A program made the translations under genes and the position numbers. Positions 52,025 to 60,625 of a stretch of 64,000 nucleotides of DNA are shown here, piece by piece; within the stretch, counting starts at the first letter, position 1; each line of letters opens with the position of its first letter. The notes below the pieces were generated by a model. It made no database searches, was not told the origin of the DNA, and saw only the letters and a program-made list of their open reading frames with translations. The stretch lies in contig JAFRQM010000049.1 of NCBI GenBank assembly GCA_017428625.1, positions 157,399 through 221,398 on the forward strand, in the 5' to 3' direction. The stretch is from Clostridia bacterium. Lineage in GTDB: Bacteria > Bacillota > Clostridia > Oscillospirales > Acutalibacteraceae.

Positions 52025-53055
52025 AAGAATATGATTTGACGGAATTGCTTTTTGACCTTTGCAAAAGCGTTGGCGTTTCAGGCAATGAATCCGAAGCATC
52101 TGAAAAAGCAATGAAATATCTTTCCGAATATATGCCTTGCGAAACAGATGCGCTCGGCAGTGTTATCGGCAAAAAAGAGGGCAAAGGCATAAATATTCTT
52201 CTTGACGCCCATATTGACCAGATCGGTCTTGTTGTTACTTCAATTGATGACAAAGGCTTTCTTCATGTTGCAAAATGCGGAGGAGCAGATGTTCGTGTAA
52301 TGTCTTCGAGTGAAGTAACCGTTTGGGGAAAGAAAAAGTTGTTCGGTGTTATCGCAAGCATTCCACCTCATCTTGCGGATGAAAATGAAAAGAATAAAGC
52401 CGTTGATTTTGATAATTTATTTATTGATATCGGAATGAGCAAAACTGAAGCGGAAGAATTTGTTACTCCCGGTGACAGAATTACGTTTAACGGAACACAG
52501 GCAAAACTGCTTAATAATAATGTTGTTTCTCCATGCATAGATGACAGAGCCGGTGTTGCCGCAATTCTTCGCTGCATGCAGATTCTTAAAAACAGCGATA
52601 AACCGCTTTGCGGCTTGACCGTAATGTTCTCATCACAGGAAGAAACAGGAGGCAGCGGTGCTGTTGCCGGTGCTTTTAAAAGTAATGCAGATGAAGCGAT
52701 TGCTGTCGATGTTGGATTTGCTAAAGCACCCGGTATAAAAGAAGAAAAAGCCGGCAGAATCGGTGGGGGAGCTATGATAGGTATTGCGCCTTCTCTTGAT
52801 TTTGATATGAGCAAAACGATAATATCTCTTGCTGAAAAAAACTCAATAAAATGGCAGTATGATGTTATGGGCGGAAATACCGGAACAAACGGGGATGAAA
52901 TAAGCGCAACCGCAGGCGGAATAAAAACCGCACTCATTTCAATACCGATAAAAAATATGCATACAGCGGTTGAAATTGCGAATATTGATGACATTGAGGC
53001 AACGGCTCAACTTCTTGCCGCCTATATTCTTGAAAGGAGCGACGGCAATGCTTAA
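52021..53055 (+). CDS. M42-family aminopeptidase/deblocking peptidase (1)
   Basis: A 344-residue co-catalytic metallopeptidase. LLDAHIDQIGLV, CIDDRAGVAAIL, SSQEETGGSGA (Glu-Glu), AVDVGFAKAPG and KNMHTAVEIAN supply the metal and catalytic residues in the standard order. Forms large self-compartmentalising particles in known relatives and removes N-terminal residues from peptides. Overlaps galK-like gene (ATGA) and the next M42 gene. Confidence 0.9.
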   Translation: MKEYDLTELLFDLCKSVGVSGNESEASEKAMKYLSEYMPCETDALGSVIGKKEGKGINILLDAHIDQIGLVVTSIDDKGFLHVAKCGGADVRVMSSSEVTVWGKKKLFGVIASIPPHLADENEKNKAVDFDNLFIDIGMSKTEAEEFVTPGDRITFNGTQAKLLNNNVVSPCIDDRAGVAAILRCMQILKNSDKPLCGLTVMFSSQEETGGSGAVAGAFKSNADEAIAVDVGFAKAPGIKEEKAGRIGGGAMIGIAPSLDFDMSKTIISLAEKNSIKWQYDVMGGNTGTNGDEISATAGGIKTALISIPIKNMHTAVEIANIDDIEATAQLLAAYILERSDGNA

Positions 53056-54067
53056 AGAAACAGTTAAAAACCTCAGCATTCTTAACGGAATTTCAGGCAG
53101 AGAAAGCGATGTGCGTGATTATATAATCGGGCAAATCAAAGATTACGCCGATTACAAAACCGATGCTTTGGGTAATCTTATTGTTTTCAAAAAAGGCAGA
53201 AAAACGCCGAAAAACAGGGTAATGCTTGACGCACACATGGATGAAGTTGGGTTCATTGTCACTTATATTACCGATGACGGTCTTCTTAAGTTTTCAAATG
53301 TCGGCGGCATAAACACAAAAGTATTCATCGGGAAAACGGTCAAAATTGGCAAAGAGGGAATTACCGGCGTTGTCGGGATTGTTCCCGTTCATCTTACCGA
53401 AAGAGACAAACAAAGAGATATTCCCGAAAAGGATTCTCTCTATATTGATATCGGCGCTTATTCGCGTGATGAAGCGATGAGATTTGTAAAACCGGGTGAC
53501 AGTGTCTGTTTTGATTCGGATTATGTTGAATTCGGTGAAAATAAAATCAAATGCAAAGCTCTTGATGACCGAGTAGGCTGTGCTGTTCTGATTGAAATGA
53601 TTAAATCAGAGCTTGAATATGATTTATATTTTTCTTTCAGCGTTCAGGAAGAAGTTTCAGACGCAGCTGCAGCATCCTCATTTAATACTGCGCCCGATTA
53701 CGCTATATGTGTTGAGACAACTACAGCATCTGATATTCCCGGTGTTGAAGCGGAAAAAAGAGTTTGCCTTTTGGATGAAGGCGCGGTTGTTCCTTTTATG
53801 GACAGAATGACGCTTTATAATAAAGAATTATTTGAGTATGCTTTTAAAATCGCGAAAACAAACGGGGTTAAAATTCAAACAAAGTCGGTTATCGCCGGAG
53901 GAAACAATGCGGGTGTTATTCATAAAAGCAGAGGCGGCGTGAAAGTTCTTAATGTTTCCGTTCCGTGCCGCTATCTTCACTCACCCTGCTGTGTTATTAA
54001 TTGGAATGATGTTGAAGAGAGCAAAAGGTTAATTGAACTGCTTTCATCCGAGTTTGCAAATGCTTAA
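53048..54067 (+). CDS. M42-family aminopeptidase/deblocking peptidase (2)
   Basis: A 339-residue paralogue; the start at 53048 follows AGGAGCG. MLDAHMDEVGFIV, ALDDRVGCAVLIE, SVQEEVSDAAAASS and RYLHSPCCVINW are the family motifs. The third metal position reads CVETTTASDIPG, Glu in place of Asp. Adjacent M42 paralogues can co-assemble into mixed particles in other bacteria and archaea, so these two may be partners. Confidence 0.9.
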   Translation: MLKETVKNLSILNGISGRESDVRDYIIGQIKDYADYKTDALGNLIVFKKGRKTPKNRVMLDAHMDEVGFIVTYITDDGLLKFSNVGGINTKVFIGKTVKIGKEGITGVVGIVPVHLTERDKQRDIPEKDSLYIDIGAYSRDEAMRFVKPGDSVCFDSDYVEFGENKIKCKALDDRVGCAVLIEMIKSELEYDLYFSFSVQEEVSDAAAASSFNTAPDYAICVETTTASDIPGVEAEKRVCLLDEGAVVPFMDRMTLYNKELFEYAFKIAKTNGVKIQTKSVIAGGNNAGVIHKSRGGVKVLNVSVPCRYLHSPCCVINWNDVEESKRLIELLSSEFANA

Positions 54068-54794
54068 ATCGGTTAATGATTTATCTGAGTTTAACGGGCT
54101 TAATTCATCGCCTTTTACAGCAAAAATTCAGGCTTTATATAAAACATACGGGAACAATCATCGCTTCGCTGATTTCTGGATTCAAAATTCGGACACCGCC
54201 GTTTGTTCTGTTGACGGCAATCTTACAATAGAATGCACTCAAAACTCCGATTTTGACGAACTCAGACAGTTTCTGTATTGTATTCCGTTTAATTCAATAT
54301 CTGTTGATGAGAAATATTGTCAAATGCTAAAACTGAAACCTTTTTCATCTTCATATATTGTTAAATATACAGGCAAAACAGACAACAATATAATCGGAAC
54401 CGATAACAATTATAAAGCCGTATATAATTTGCTTATTGAATCGGGATTTGAGATCGGAGATTATTACTCTTTTCTTTCAGATTTTGTATCAAGAATCAAT
54501 TCGGGATGCGCGGCTTTGTCTTCATTGTATGTTGACTCAATTCTTGCAGCCACGGCATCGGCTTTGTTTATAGGCGAAAAAGATGTATTACTCGGCGCTG
54601 TAGCGACTGATAAAAGTTTCAGGGGCAGGGGATACGCACCAGAACTTGTATCATCTCTTGCTTCATATTACGCAAAAAACAAAAGTGTATTTCTTTTTTG
54701 CAGGGAAGATTCTCTTGCGGTTTTTTATAAAAAATGCGGTTTTTCAGTAACAGGAAGATGGTCGCAGATTAAAAACGGAAACGATAATGAATAA
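54060..54794 (+). CDS. GNAT-family N-acetyltransferase
   Basis: A 244-residue protein; start at 54060 overlaps the M42 stop. The N-terminal ~120 residues have no clear motif. The C-terminal part is GNAT: VLLGAVATDKSFRGRGYAPELV (acetyl-CoA loop, R-G-R-G) and VFLFCREDSLAVFYKKCGF. Substrate unknown; peptide- or amino-acid-linked acetylation would suit its place behind two peptidases. Confidence 0.82.
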   Translation: MLKSVNDLSEFNGLNSSPFTAKIQALYKTYGNNHRFADFWIQNSDTAVCSVDGNLTIECTQNSDFDELRQFLYCIPFNSISVDEKYCQMLKLKPFSSSYIVKYTGKTDNNIIGTDNNYKAVYNLLIESGFEIGDYYSFLSDFVSRINSGCAALSSLYVDSILAATASALFIGEKDVLLGAVATDKSFRGRGYAPELVSSLASYYAKNKSVFLFCREDSLAVFYKKCGFSVTGRWSQIKNGNDNE

Positions 54795-56061
54795 TAATAT
54801 TTTTGATTTTGACAACAGAATAATTCAAATTGCCGATTCATCTGAAAAAGCCTCTGACAATGATTTCAGAATAATTAATGAAATAACCGAATTCAATCAG
54901 AGAAAAGTATTGTCTTCGTTTATTAAAAACGGAGTAAGTGAAGTTGACTTCAGCACATCAACAGGCTATGCTTACGGCGACAGAGGCAGAGAAAAACTTG
55001 ATAAGATTTATGCCGAAATCTTCGGCGGAGAAGACGCTCTTGTAAGACATTCCTTCACCTGCGGAACACATACTCTTGCAGTTGCGCTTTACGGTGTTCT
55101 GCGACCCGGTGATACAATTCTGTGTGTTACAGGAATCCCTTATGACACAATACATGGCGTAATCGGAATAAACGGTAAGGGTAAAGGGCAGGGCACCCTT
55201 GAAGATTTAGGCATTAAATACAGACAGACTGAACTTGATGAAAACGGAATGCCCGATTACGAAAGAATCGCACAGGATGTTAAAACCTATAAACCGAAAA
55301 TGGTTTATATTCAGCGCTCGCGAGGGTATTCATTAAGACCGAGTCTTTCGGTTGATGAAATCGGTAAAATTACCTCAACAGTTAAAAATATGTGTGATTG
55401 TGTCGTAATGGTTGACAACTGTTACGGTGAGTTTGTTGAGAAAAAAGAACCGCTTGACGTCGGCGCAGATATCATAGCAGGCTCGCTGATTAAAAACGCA
55501 GGCGGAGGCATTGCGCGCAGCGGCGGATATATTGCAGGCAGAAAAGACCTCATAGAATTGTGCTCTTATCGGATGACTACACCCGGTCTCGGCAGAGAGG
55601 TCGGCGCAACTTTCGGCGAAAACAGAAATATGTTTATGGGTGTTTTCAATGCTCCTCATGTTGTGGGTGAAGCACTCAAAACTGCGGTTTTCTCCGCGTC
55701 TCTTTTCAGCAGCCTTGGTTTTAGTGTTACGCCTGAACCGGGCGAGATAAGACACGATATTATTCAGACTGTTTGCCTTGGCGATTCAGAAAAACTCATT
55801 GCTTTTTGTGAAGGAATGCAATCCGGCGCGCCGGTTGATTCTTTCCTTACACCAGAACCATGGGATATGCCGGGTTATGACAGCAAAGTAATAATGGCGG
55901 CAGGCACATTTATAATGGGTGCATCCATCGAATTATCAGCAGACGCACCGTTAAGAGAACCTTATGCTGTCTGGATGCAAGGTGGTCTTAATTATTATTC
56001 CGCCAAAGCGGGAATTATGCTTGCGGCTCAAAGAATGTTTAACAAAGGGCTGATAAAATGA
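54787..56061 (+). CDS. Alum_res family PLP enzyme (methionine gamma-lyase-like)
   Basis: A 424-residue fold-type-I PLP protein of the 'aluminium resistance'/methionine gamma-lyase-like family. RHSFTCGTHTLAVALYGVL is the cofactor phosphate region, IQRSRGYSLRPSL and VMVDNCYGEF (Asp to pyridine N) follow, and IAGSLIKNAGGGIA carries the PLP lysine. The reaction is probably a beta- or gamma-elimination on a sulfur amino acid. Overlaps its upstream neighbour by 8 bp and downstream by 4 bp. Confidence 0.88.
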   Translation: MNNNIFDFDNRIIQIADSSEKASDNDFRIINEITEFNQRKVLSSFIKNGVSEVDFSTSTGYAYGDRGREKLDKIYAEIFGGEDALVRHSFTCGTHTLAVALYGVLRPGDTILCVTGIPYDTIHGVIGINGKGKGQGTLEDLGIKYRQTELDENGMPDYERIAQDVKTYKPKMVYIQRSRGYSLRPSLSVDEIGKITSTVKNMCDCVVMVDNCYGEFVEKKEPLDVGADIIAGSLIKNAGGGIARSGGYIAGRKDLIELCSYRMTTPGLGREVGATFGENRNMFMGVFNAPHVVGEALKTAVFSASLFSSLGFSVTPEPGEIRHDIIQTVCLGDSEKLIAFCEGMQSGAPVDSFLTPEPWDMPGYDSKVIMAAGTFIMGASIELSADAPLREPYAVWMQGGLNYYSAKAGIMLAAQRMFNKGLIK

Positions 56062-56765
56062 AATTTAACGGTATTTCAGCGGAAGCAAGACTTCTGCTGT
56101 CAGAAAACAGATTCAGGGACTCAAAAGATTTTTATGATGAGAATAAAGAAAGAATAAAACAGTCCGCCGTTGTTCCTATGCGGCAGTTAGCCGCGATTAT
56201 CGGTGAGCAACTGTCCGCGGCAGACCCTCAAATGGTTACGGATCCTGTTAAAATGGTTTCAAGAATCCGCCGCGACACAAGGTTTACAAAAGATCAGCAC
56301 CTGTATCGTGAAAATATGTGGGCGATGTTTATGCGCTCAAAATACGACTGGCCTCAGTATCCGTGTATGTGGTTTGAGTTTACCCCAAAATCATATTCTC
56401 TCGGAGTCGGACTTTTTATGCAGACTCCCGCTGTGCTTGAATACTGGCGAAGAGCAATAAGAGATAACACCGATGAATTCAGAGATGCGCTTAAAATCCT
56501 TGAAAAAACCGGTGCTGTTCTCGAAGGTGAGCAATACAAAAAGCTGAAAGACGGATGTCCGGAGGGCCTTGAAAAGTATTATAACTGCAAAAATGTTTAT
56601 TTTATTATCTATTCCGAAAAGCTTAATGAGCTTGAAGATGAAACTATAATCAATAAACTGATTCCTCTATATAAAACTTTTATTCCGATGTATAAATTTA
56701 TGCTGAATGTTTCTGACAGATTCACAAGCGAAACAGGATTTATTCCTTACAGGAGGAGAAAATGA
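56058..56765 (+). CDS. DUF2461 / TIGR02453 family protein
   Basis: A 235-residue protein. FRDSKDFYDENKERIKQ, RIRRDTRFTKDQHLYREN, MWFEFTPKSYSLGVGLFM and YWRRAIRDN match the layout of the DUF2461 family, whose function is unsettled. No catalytic motif is evident. ATGA overlaps on both sides. Confidence 0.82.
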   Translation: MKFNGISAEARLLLSENRFRDSKDFYDENKERIKQSAVVPMRQLAAIIGEQLSAADPQMVTDPVKMVSRIRRDTRFTKDQHLYRENMWAMFMRSKYDWPQYPCMWFEFTPKSYSLGVGLFMQTPAVLEYWRRAIRDNTDEFRDALKILEKTGAVLEGEQYKKLKDGCPEGLEKYYNCKNVYFIIYSEKLNELEDETIINKLIPLYKTFIPMYKFMLNVSDRFTSETGFIPYRRRK

Positions 56766-57730
56766 ATAAACGGGCTGTCTCTTTTGTGCTGTTCTTTCTT
56801 TTTCTTGTTTCGTTATCGGCTTGTTCAGTCAAAAAAAGCATAGATAATAATGATGAAATTCAACCTTTAACTGCTCCTTTCTCCGATACAACTGTAACAG
56901 AAACAGTCACAAAGCCTGTTGTTCCGAAAAGTGAAATAACAACAACGAAAACAGAAAAAACAGTCCCTGCTCAACAAACTGTTGAAAAGGAAGAAACAAC
57001 AACAATTCAAGAAAATGAAGAAACAAACGCAGTTGAAGAAATAATAACGGAGATTCTTTCGGTTATTAAACCAACTGAAACAACTGCTGCGCCTTTGATT
57101 ACTCAAAGCGTTAGAGTTTACGGTTATTCTCAAAAGCAGTTGATAAATTATTTTGTTGAAACTGCAATGAACAGTGAAAAAGGCGTAAATCTCGGCAGAG
57201 TTATAAAATGGACCAAAAGAGTAAATGTTTATTTATCCGGGAATTATAATAACAGCGATTTGTCTTTAATCAAACAACTGTGTTATTCTCTTAACAATAT
57301 TGACGGTTTTCCCGGCATTGGTATAACAGACAGTTCTTCGAATGCAGATATTCTTATTATGTTTGCAGGAAGGCTTCAACTTTCGTCATTGATAAGTGAT
57401 TTCGGTCTGCTTGATGACGGGTATTGCGGACTTGTCTGGAGCCCGTCGTATTCGTTGAGAAAGGCTGTAATAGGCATTAATTCAACTATAATAAACCGCA
57501 CAAAGCGCAATTCGGTAATCTGCGAAGAATTTTTGCAGGCAATGGGCATTCCCAATGATTCAAACAGTTATAAAAACAGCATTTTTTATCAGGTATCCGA
57601 CAGTTTATCCTGGCCGTCAAAACTTGACTGGGGTGTTGTTTCGGTTCTTTACAATCCCGGAATAAAACCCGGTATGACTAAATCCGAGGCAAGAGAAGTT
57701 GCCGCATCTTTTGTTAAAAGCGGAATATGA
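56762..57730 (+). CDS. Lipoprotein with DUF2927-like domain
   Basis: A 322-residue lipoprotein: signal LFFLFLVSLSAC with lipobox Cys near residue 21. Residues ~28-120 are a Thr/Glu/Lys-rich tether. The C-terminal ~200 residues include CEEFLQAMGIPNDSNSYKNS, the hallmark of DUF2927, and VNVYLSGNYNNSDLSLIKQ. It should be anchored on the outer face of the membrane. AGGAGG precedes the ATG. Confidence 0.8.
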   Translation: MNKRAVSFVLFFLFLVSLSACSVKKSIDNNDEIQPLTAPFSDTTVTETVTKPVVPKSEITTTKTEKTVPAQQTVEKEETTTIQENEETNAVEEIITEILSVIKPTETTAAPLITQSVRVYGYSQKQLINYFVETAMNSEKGVNLGRVIKWTKRVNVYLSGNYNNSDLSLIKQLCYSLNNIDGFPGIGITDSSSNADILIMFAGRLQLSSLISDFGLLDDGYCGLVWSPSYSLRKAVIGINSTIINRTKRNSVICEEFLQAMGIPNDSNSYKNSIFYQVSDSLSWPSKLDWGVVSVLYNPGIKPGMTKSEAREVAASFVKSGI

Positions 57731-57747
57731 CAGCGAGAGGTTATAAT

Positions 57748-58500
57748 ATGAGAGTTTTATCATTTAATGTTCTTTGTTACGGCAATCCTACACATTTCTG
57801 GCTTAACCGTATTCCCGGTGTTATAAAGGTTATCAAATATGCATCACCGGATTCATTCGGAGTTCAGGAAGCGCATAAAAAATGGATGGATGTTCTTTGT
57901 GAAAACCTTCCCGAATACGGCTATGTCGGCGTCGGCAGAGAAGACGGCGCCGATGAAGGTGAGTTTGCCGCTGTGTTTTACAAGAAGTCGTTATATGAAG
58001 TTACAGACAGCGGAAATTTCTGGCTGTCAGAAACACCTGATAAACCTTCTCTCGGCTGGGATTCCGCCTGTATCAGAATCTGCACATGGGCTGAACTTAA
58101 AAATAAAGAAAACGGCAAGACTTATATACATATGAACACGCACCTTGATCACATCGGCGTTACAGCAAGATCACAGGGCGTTAAATTAATTAAAGAAAAA
58201 GCCGCATCTTTCGGAGGTAAACCGGTTATCTGCACAGGGGATTTTAATATTGAGCAGGATACCGATTGTTACATTGAAATGGTTTCAGGGAATATGGGTG
58301 ACGCAAGAAAACTTGCTCCGGATTCCGATGACTGTTATACATTCCACGGTTTCCGACCGTCAAAAATACAAAACATTATAGATTTTATTTTCATTGATAA
58401 AAACACCGTCAAGCCTCTTAAATTCAAAGTCATCAATAAAAAAGAATACAGAAAATTTTATTCAGATCATTATGCTGTTTATTTGGATCTTGAAATATAA
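57748..58500 (+). CDS. Endonuclease/exonuclease/phosphatase (EEP) family hydrolase
   Basis: About 250 residues; the start at 57748 (MRVLSFNVLCYGNP) is favoured by GAGAGG 9 nt upstream, though an ATG at 57727 overlaps the lipoprotein stop. FNVLCYGN (Asn), GVQEAHKKW (Glu), YIHMNTHLDHIG (His), CTGDFNIEQD (Asp-x-Asn) and YSDHYAVYLDL (Asp-His) form the complete EEP active site. It may act on nucleic acid, phospholipid headgroups or inositol phosphates. Confidence 0.88.
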   Translation: MRVLSFNVLCYGNPTHFWLNRIPGVIKVIKYASPDSFGVQEAHKKWMDVLCENLPEYGYVGVGREDGADEGEFAAVFYKKSLYEVTDSGNFWLSETPDKPSLGWDSACIRICTWAELKNKENGKTYIHMNTHLDHIGVTARSQGVKLIKEKAASFGGKPVICTGDFNIEQDTDCYIEMVSGNMGDARKLAPDSDDCYTFHGFRPSKIQNIIDFIFIDKNTVKPLKFKVINKKEYRKFYSDHYAVYLDLEI

Positions 58501-58506
58501 AAAACC

Positions 58507-58536
58507 AAGGCATTCCGGAAGGAATGCCTTTATCTT
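58507..58536. terminator. Terminator of the nine-gene unit
   Basis: AAGGCATTCC-GGAA-GGAATGCCTT (10 bp) followed by TATCTTTC; weak T tract on plus side, AAAA gives a T run on minus side. Confidence 0.78.
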
Positions 58537-58544
58537 TCAGATAA

Positions 58545-59141
58545 TCAATATGAACTGTTAGGGTTTACAAATTCCGGCGCAGGACCGTATTCGTTGTCAG
58601 GTGCACTGTCTTTGCAAAACCATACAATCAGAATAATAAATCCAGCAATTGGTATAAGCGAAATAAGAATATATATACCGCTTTTATCAATATCATGAAG
58701 CCTTCTGAATGAGAGAGCAAGGCTCGGAATAAAAGTGGCTAATGAATATAAAGATGTTAAAACCGAAAAACCGTTGCTTTCGTATGCGAGAAATCCGAGA
58801 ATGCCGCTGACAATCATATTGAACAGGAATACATACCAGAATTCGCTTTTTACAGAGCGTCCGCTGAAATCAACATAGCGGGTGAAAAACATTGTAATTG
58901 CCTCTTTAAAAGATACCGATGATTTCGGACGCTGAAATGACTGTTGGTAAGGTTGCTGGTAATAATTCTGTTGCTGATAGTCAGTTTGCGGTGCCTCATG
59001 AAAACTGCCTTGCTGAGCGTAGCTGTCATTAAACTGATTATAATCAGTTTCTGCTTTTTCAACAGCAACGGGTGTTCCGCAGTTTTCGCAGAATTTTGCG
59101 CCGTCGGGAATAAAACTGCCGCACTTATTGCAATAAGCCAT
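58545..59141 (-). CDS. Zinc-ribbon DUF805 membrane protein
   Basis: A 198-residue protein. CNKCGSF and CENCGTP form a zinc ribbon (residues 4-26). A Gln/Tyr-rich linker follows. The rest is DUF805: SGRSVKSEFWYVFLFNMIVSG, SLATFIPSLALSFRRLHDIDKSG and ILISLIPIAGFIILIVWF. Probably a membrane protein of unknown role. AAAGGAG precedes the ATG. Confidence 0.88.
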   Translation of the reverse strand: MAYCNKCGSFIPDGAKFCENCGTPVAVEKAETDYNQFNDSYAQQGSFHEAPQTDYQQQNYYQQPYQQSFQRPKSSVSFKEAITMFFTRYVDFSGRSVKSEFWYVFLFNMIVSGILGFLAYESNGFSVLTSLYSLATFIPSLALSFRRLHDIDKSGIYILISLIPIAGFIILIVWFCKDSAPDNEYGPAPEFVNPNSSY

Positions 59142-59152
59142 AGTAATCTCCT

Positions 59153-60202
59153 TTATCTGTTTATTATTTTTGCTCTCATTCCTTTTGTCTTTTTTCTGAG
59201 TTTCTGAGCGGCGTTTACCGCTTCAAATCCGGTTTTGCTGATTATCAAATCTGCTTCACCCATAAACTCCATGTATTCTTTACAGAATTTCTTTTTGAAT
59301 TTAAAAATACCGTGAAGTGGATTGTTTTCGTCGGGATAACCACCACGAAGGTCATACCAGCCCGCTCCCTTTGATAAAGTCCATTTAATCGCTTCCCATT
59401 GAAGCAGATAATTCGGCTGCAATTCTCTGTGTTCGTTTGAACTGGCACCGTAAAGCCACCATACTTTGTCACCATATAGAATATGCAGAGTGCACCCTAT
59501 TGCTTCGCCGTTGTAATAAGCAAAACACATTCTTGCGTTTTCACCGAAAGCATCCATAATCCGTTTGAAATATTCGGGACCTCTTGTCGCAAATTTATCT
59601 CTTTCACCGGTTATAAGCATTATTCGGTGAAATTCATCAATCGCTTCGGGACCTTTCTCAACTATTTCAACGCCTTCTTTAATTGCTTTGCGAACACAGT
59701 TACGTGCTTTTGTGTGAATCATCATCATCGCTTCATCTTCTGTTTTTCCTCTTAAATCCATACGGAAAATATAGCGTGATTGAATTGTATTATACTCAAC
59801 ATTGTTATCTTTGAATTTAAAACCGACGTTTTTAAGTAAATCAATATATTCTGTGTCTGAAATTAAAGCATCAGTGTCAACGGTTAAAGCGTATGCACGG
59901 TTTTTTTCTCCGTATTCTTTTGCAGCAGACATAAGTTCCCTGACGGTGCCGGCATCGGCAAGGTCGCATACAGGACCTCTCGGCGCATACATCATACTCC
60001 AGGGAATCATCGGCAGTTTTCTTAACAGAACGGCGCAAACACCCTTAATGTTGCCGCTGTCATCACGGCAGATTATCCCGCGCCAATCCCAATTGTTTTT
60101 GACTTTTCCCCATGCGCTTGACTGCATCATATGGCCTTTGGGCGACGATGAAACATATTTATCAAATTCTTCTGCTTTATCTATGGTTATGATTTCTGTC
60201 AA
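59153..60202 (-). CDS. FemX/FemA-like peptidoglycan bridge aminoacyltransferase
   Basis: A 349-residue protein with TTG start (60202), AAAGGAG 7 nt upstream. SSPKGHMMQSSAWGKVK at the N-terminus, TKARNCVRKAIKEGVEI, LYGDKVWWLYGASSNEHRELQPNYLLQWEAI and YDLRGGYPDENNPLHGIFKFKKKF are hallmarks of the FemABX fold. It adds amino acids from aminoacyl-tRNA to the peptidoglycan stem peptide to build an interpeptide bridge. 11 bp separate it from the DUF805 gene. Confidence 0.9.
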   Translation of the reverse strand: MTEIITIDKAEEFDKYVSSSPKGHMMQSSAWGKVKNNWDWRGIICRDDSGNIKGVCAVLLRKLPMIPWSMMYAPRGPVCDLADAGTVRELMSAAKEYGEKNRAYALTVDTDALISDTEYIDLLKNVGFKFKDNNVEYNTIQSRYIFRMDLRGKTEDEAMMMIHTKARNCVRKAIKEGVEIVEKGPEAIDEFHRIMLITGERDKFATRGPEYFKRIMDAFGENARMCFAYYNGEAIGCTLHILYGDKVWWLYGASSNEHRELQPNYLLQWEAIKWTLSKGAGWYDLRGGYPDENNPLHGIFKFKKKFCKEYMEFMGEADLIISKTGFEAVNAAQKLRKKTKGMRAKIINR

Positions 60203-60220
60203 AAAATCACTCCTTTGCTG

Positions 60221-60240
60221 ATTGTGTCTATTGACACAAT
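60221..60240. promoter_or_regulatory. Perfect palindrome ATTGTGTC-TATT-GACACAAT
   Basis: Two 8-bp arms with a 4-bp centre, overlapping the -35 of the rightward promoter and lying 4 bp upstream of the leftward FemX ribosome site. Likely an operator shared by both genes; factor unknown. Confidence 0.6.
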
Positions 60241-60260
60241 AATATTACTTGTTTTATCAT
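60231..60260 (+). promoter_or_regulatory. Promoter of the ArsC-like gene
   Basis: TTGACA, 18-bp spacer, TATCAT, 26 bp before the ATG. Confidence 0.6.
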
Positions 60261-60286
60261 AATTAAAAAAAAGAACGGAGGTCAAT

Positions 60287-60625
60287 ATGAATATTCAGAT
60301 TTTCGGTTTATCAAAATGTTTTGATACTAAAAAAGCGCAAAGGTGGTTTAAAGAACGCTCAATTAAATTTCAATATATAGACCTCAGTCAGAAAAGCCTG
60401 AGTAAAGGTGAATACAACAGCGTCAAAGCCGCTGTAGGTTCAATGGAAGCCCTTGTTAATGAAAAATCAAAAGCTTATGAAAAAGAATATATGAAATATA
60501 TTACAAAAGACGCCGCCGAAGCAAAACTGCTTGAAAACGGTGAACTTTTCAAAACACCTATTGTAAGAAACGGCAGGCAGGCAACGGTAGGTTATTGCCC
60601 GGACATCTGGAAAACCTGGGAATAA
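60287..60625 (+). CDS. ArsC/Spx-family thioredoxin-fold protein
   Basis: A 112-residue protein. IFGLSKCFDTKKAQRWF has the single catalytic-type Cys of ArsC (Cys11) and KTPIVRNGRQATVGY the cis-Pro region. The CxxC of Spx is absent, so it is closer to the reductase-like branch. Arsenate reduction is not proven by sequence: no ars operon is near. ACGGAGG precedes the ATG. Its stop abuts that of the convergent fucosidase without spacing. Confidence 0.85.
   Translation: MNIQIFGLSKCFDTKKAQRWFKERSIKFQYIDLSQKSLSKGEYNSVKAAVGSMEALVNEKSKAYEKEYMKYITKDAAEAKLLENGELFKTPIVRNGRQATVGYCPDIWKTWE

Noticed and set aside
52368..52994. A 208-residue minus-strand open frame
   Set aside because: It is antisense to the first M42 gene, which has complete catalytic motifs; no ribosome site or family motif in the antisense frame.
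60287..60625. Spx global regulator
   Set aside because: The CxxC redox switch is missing; only one N-terminal cysteine is present.
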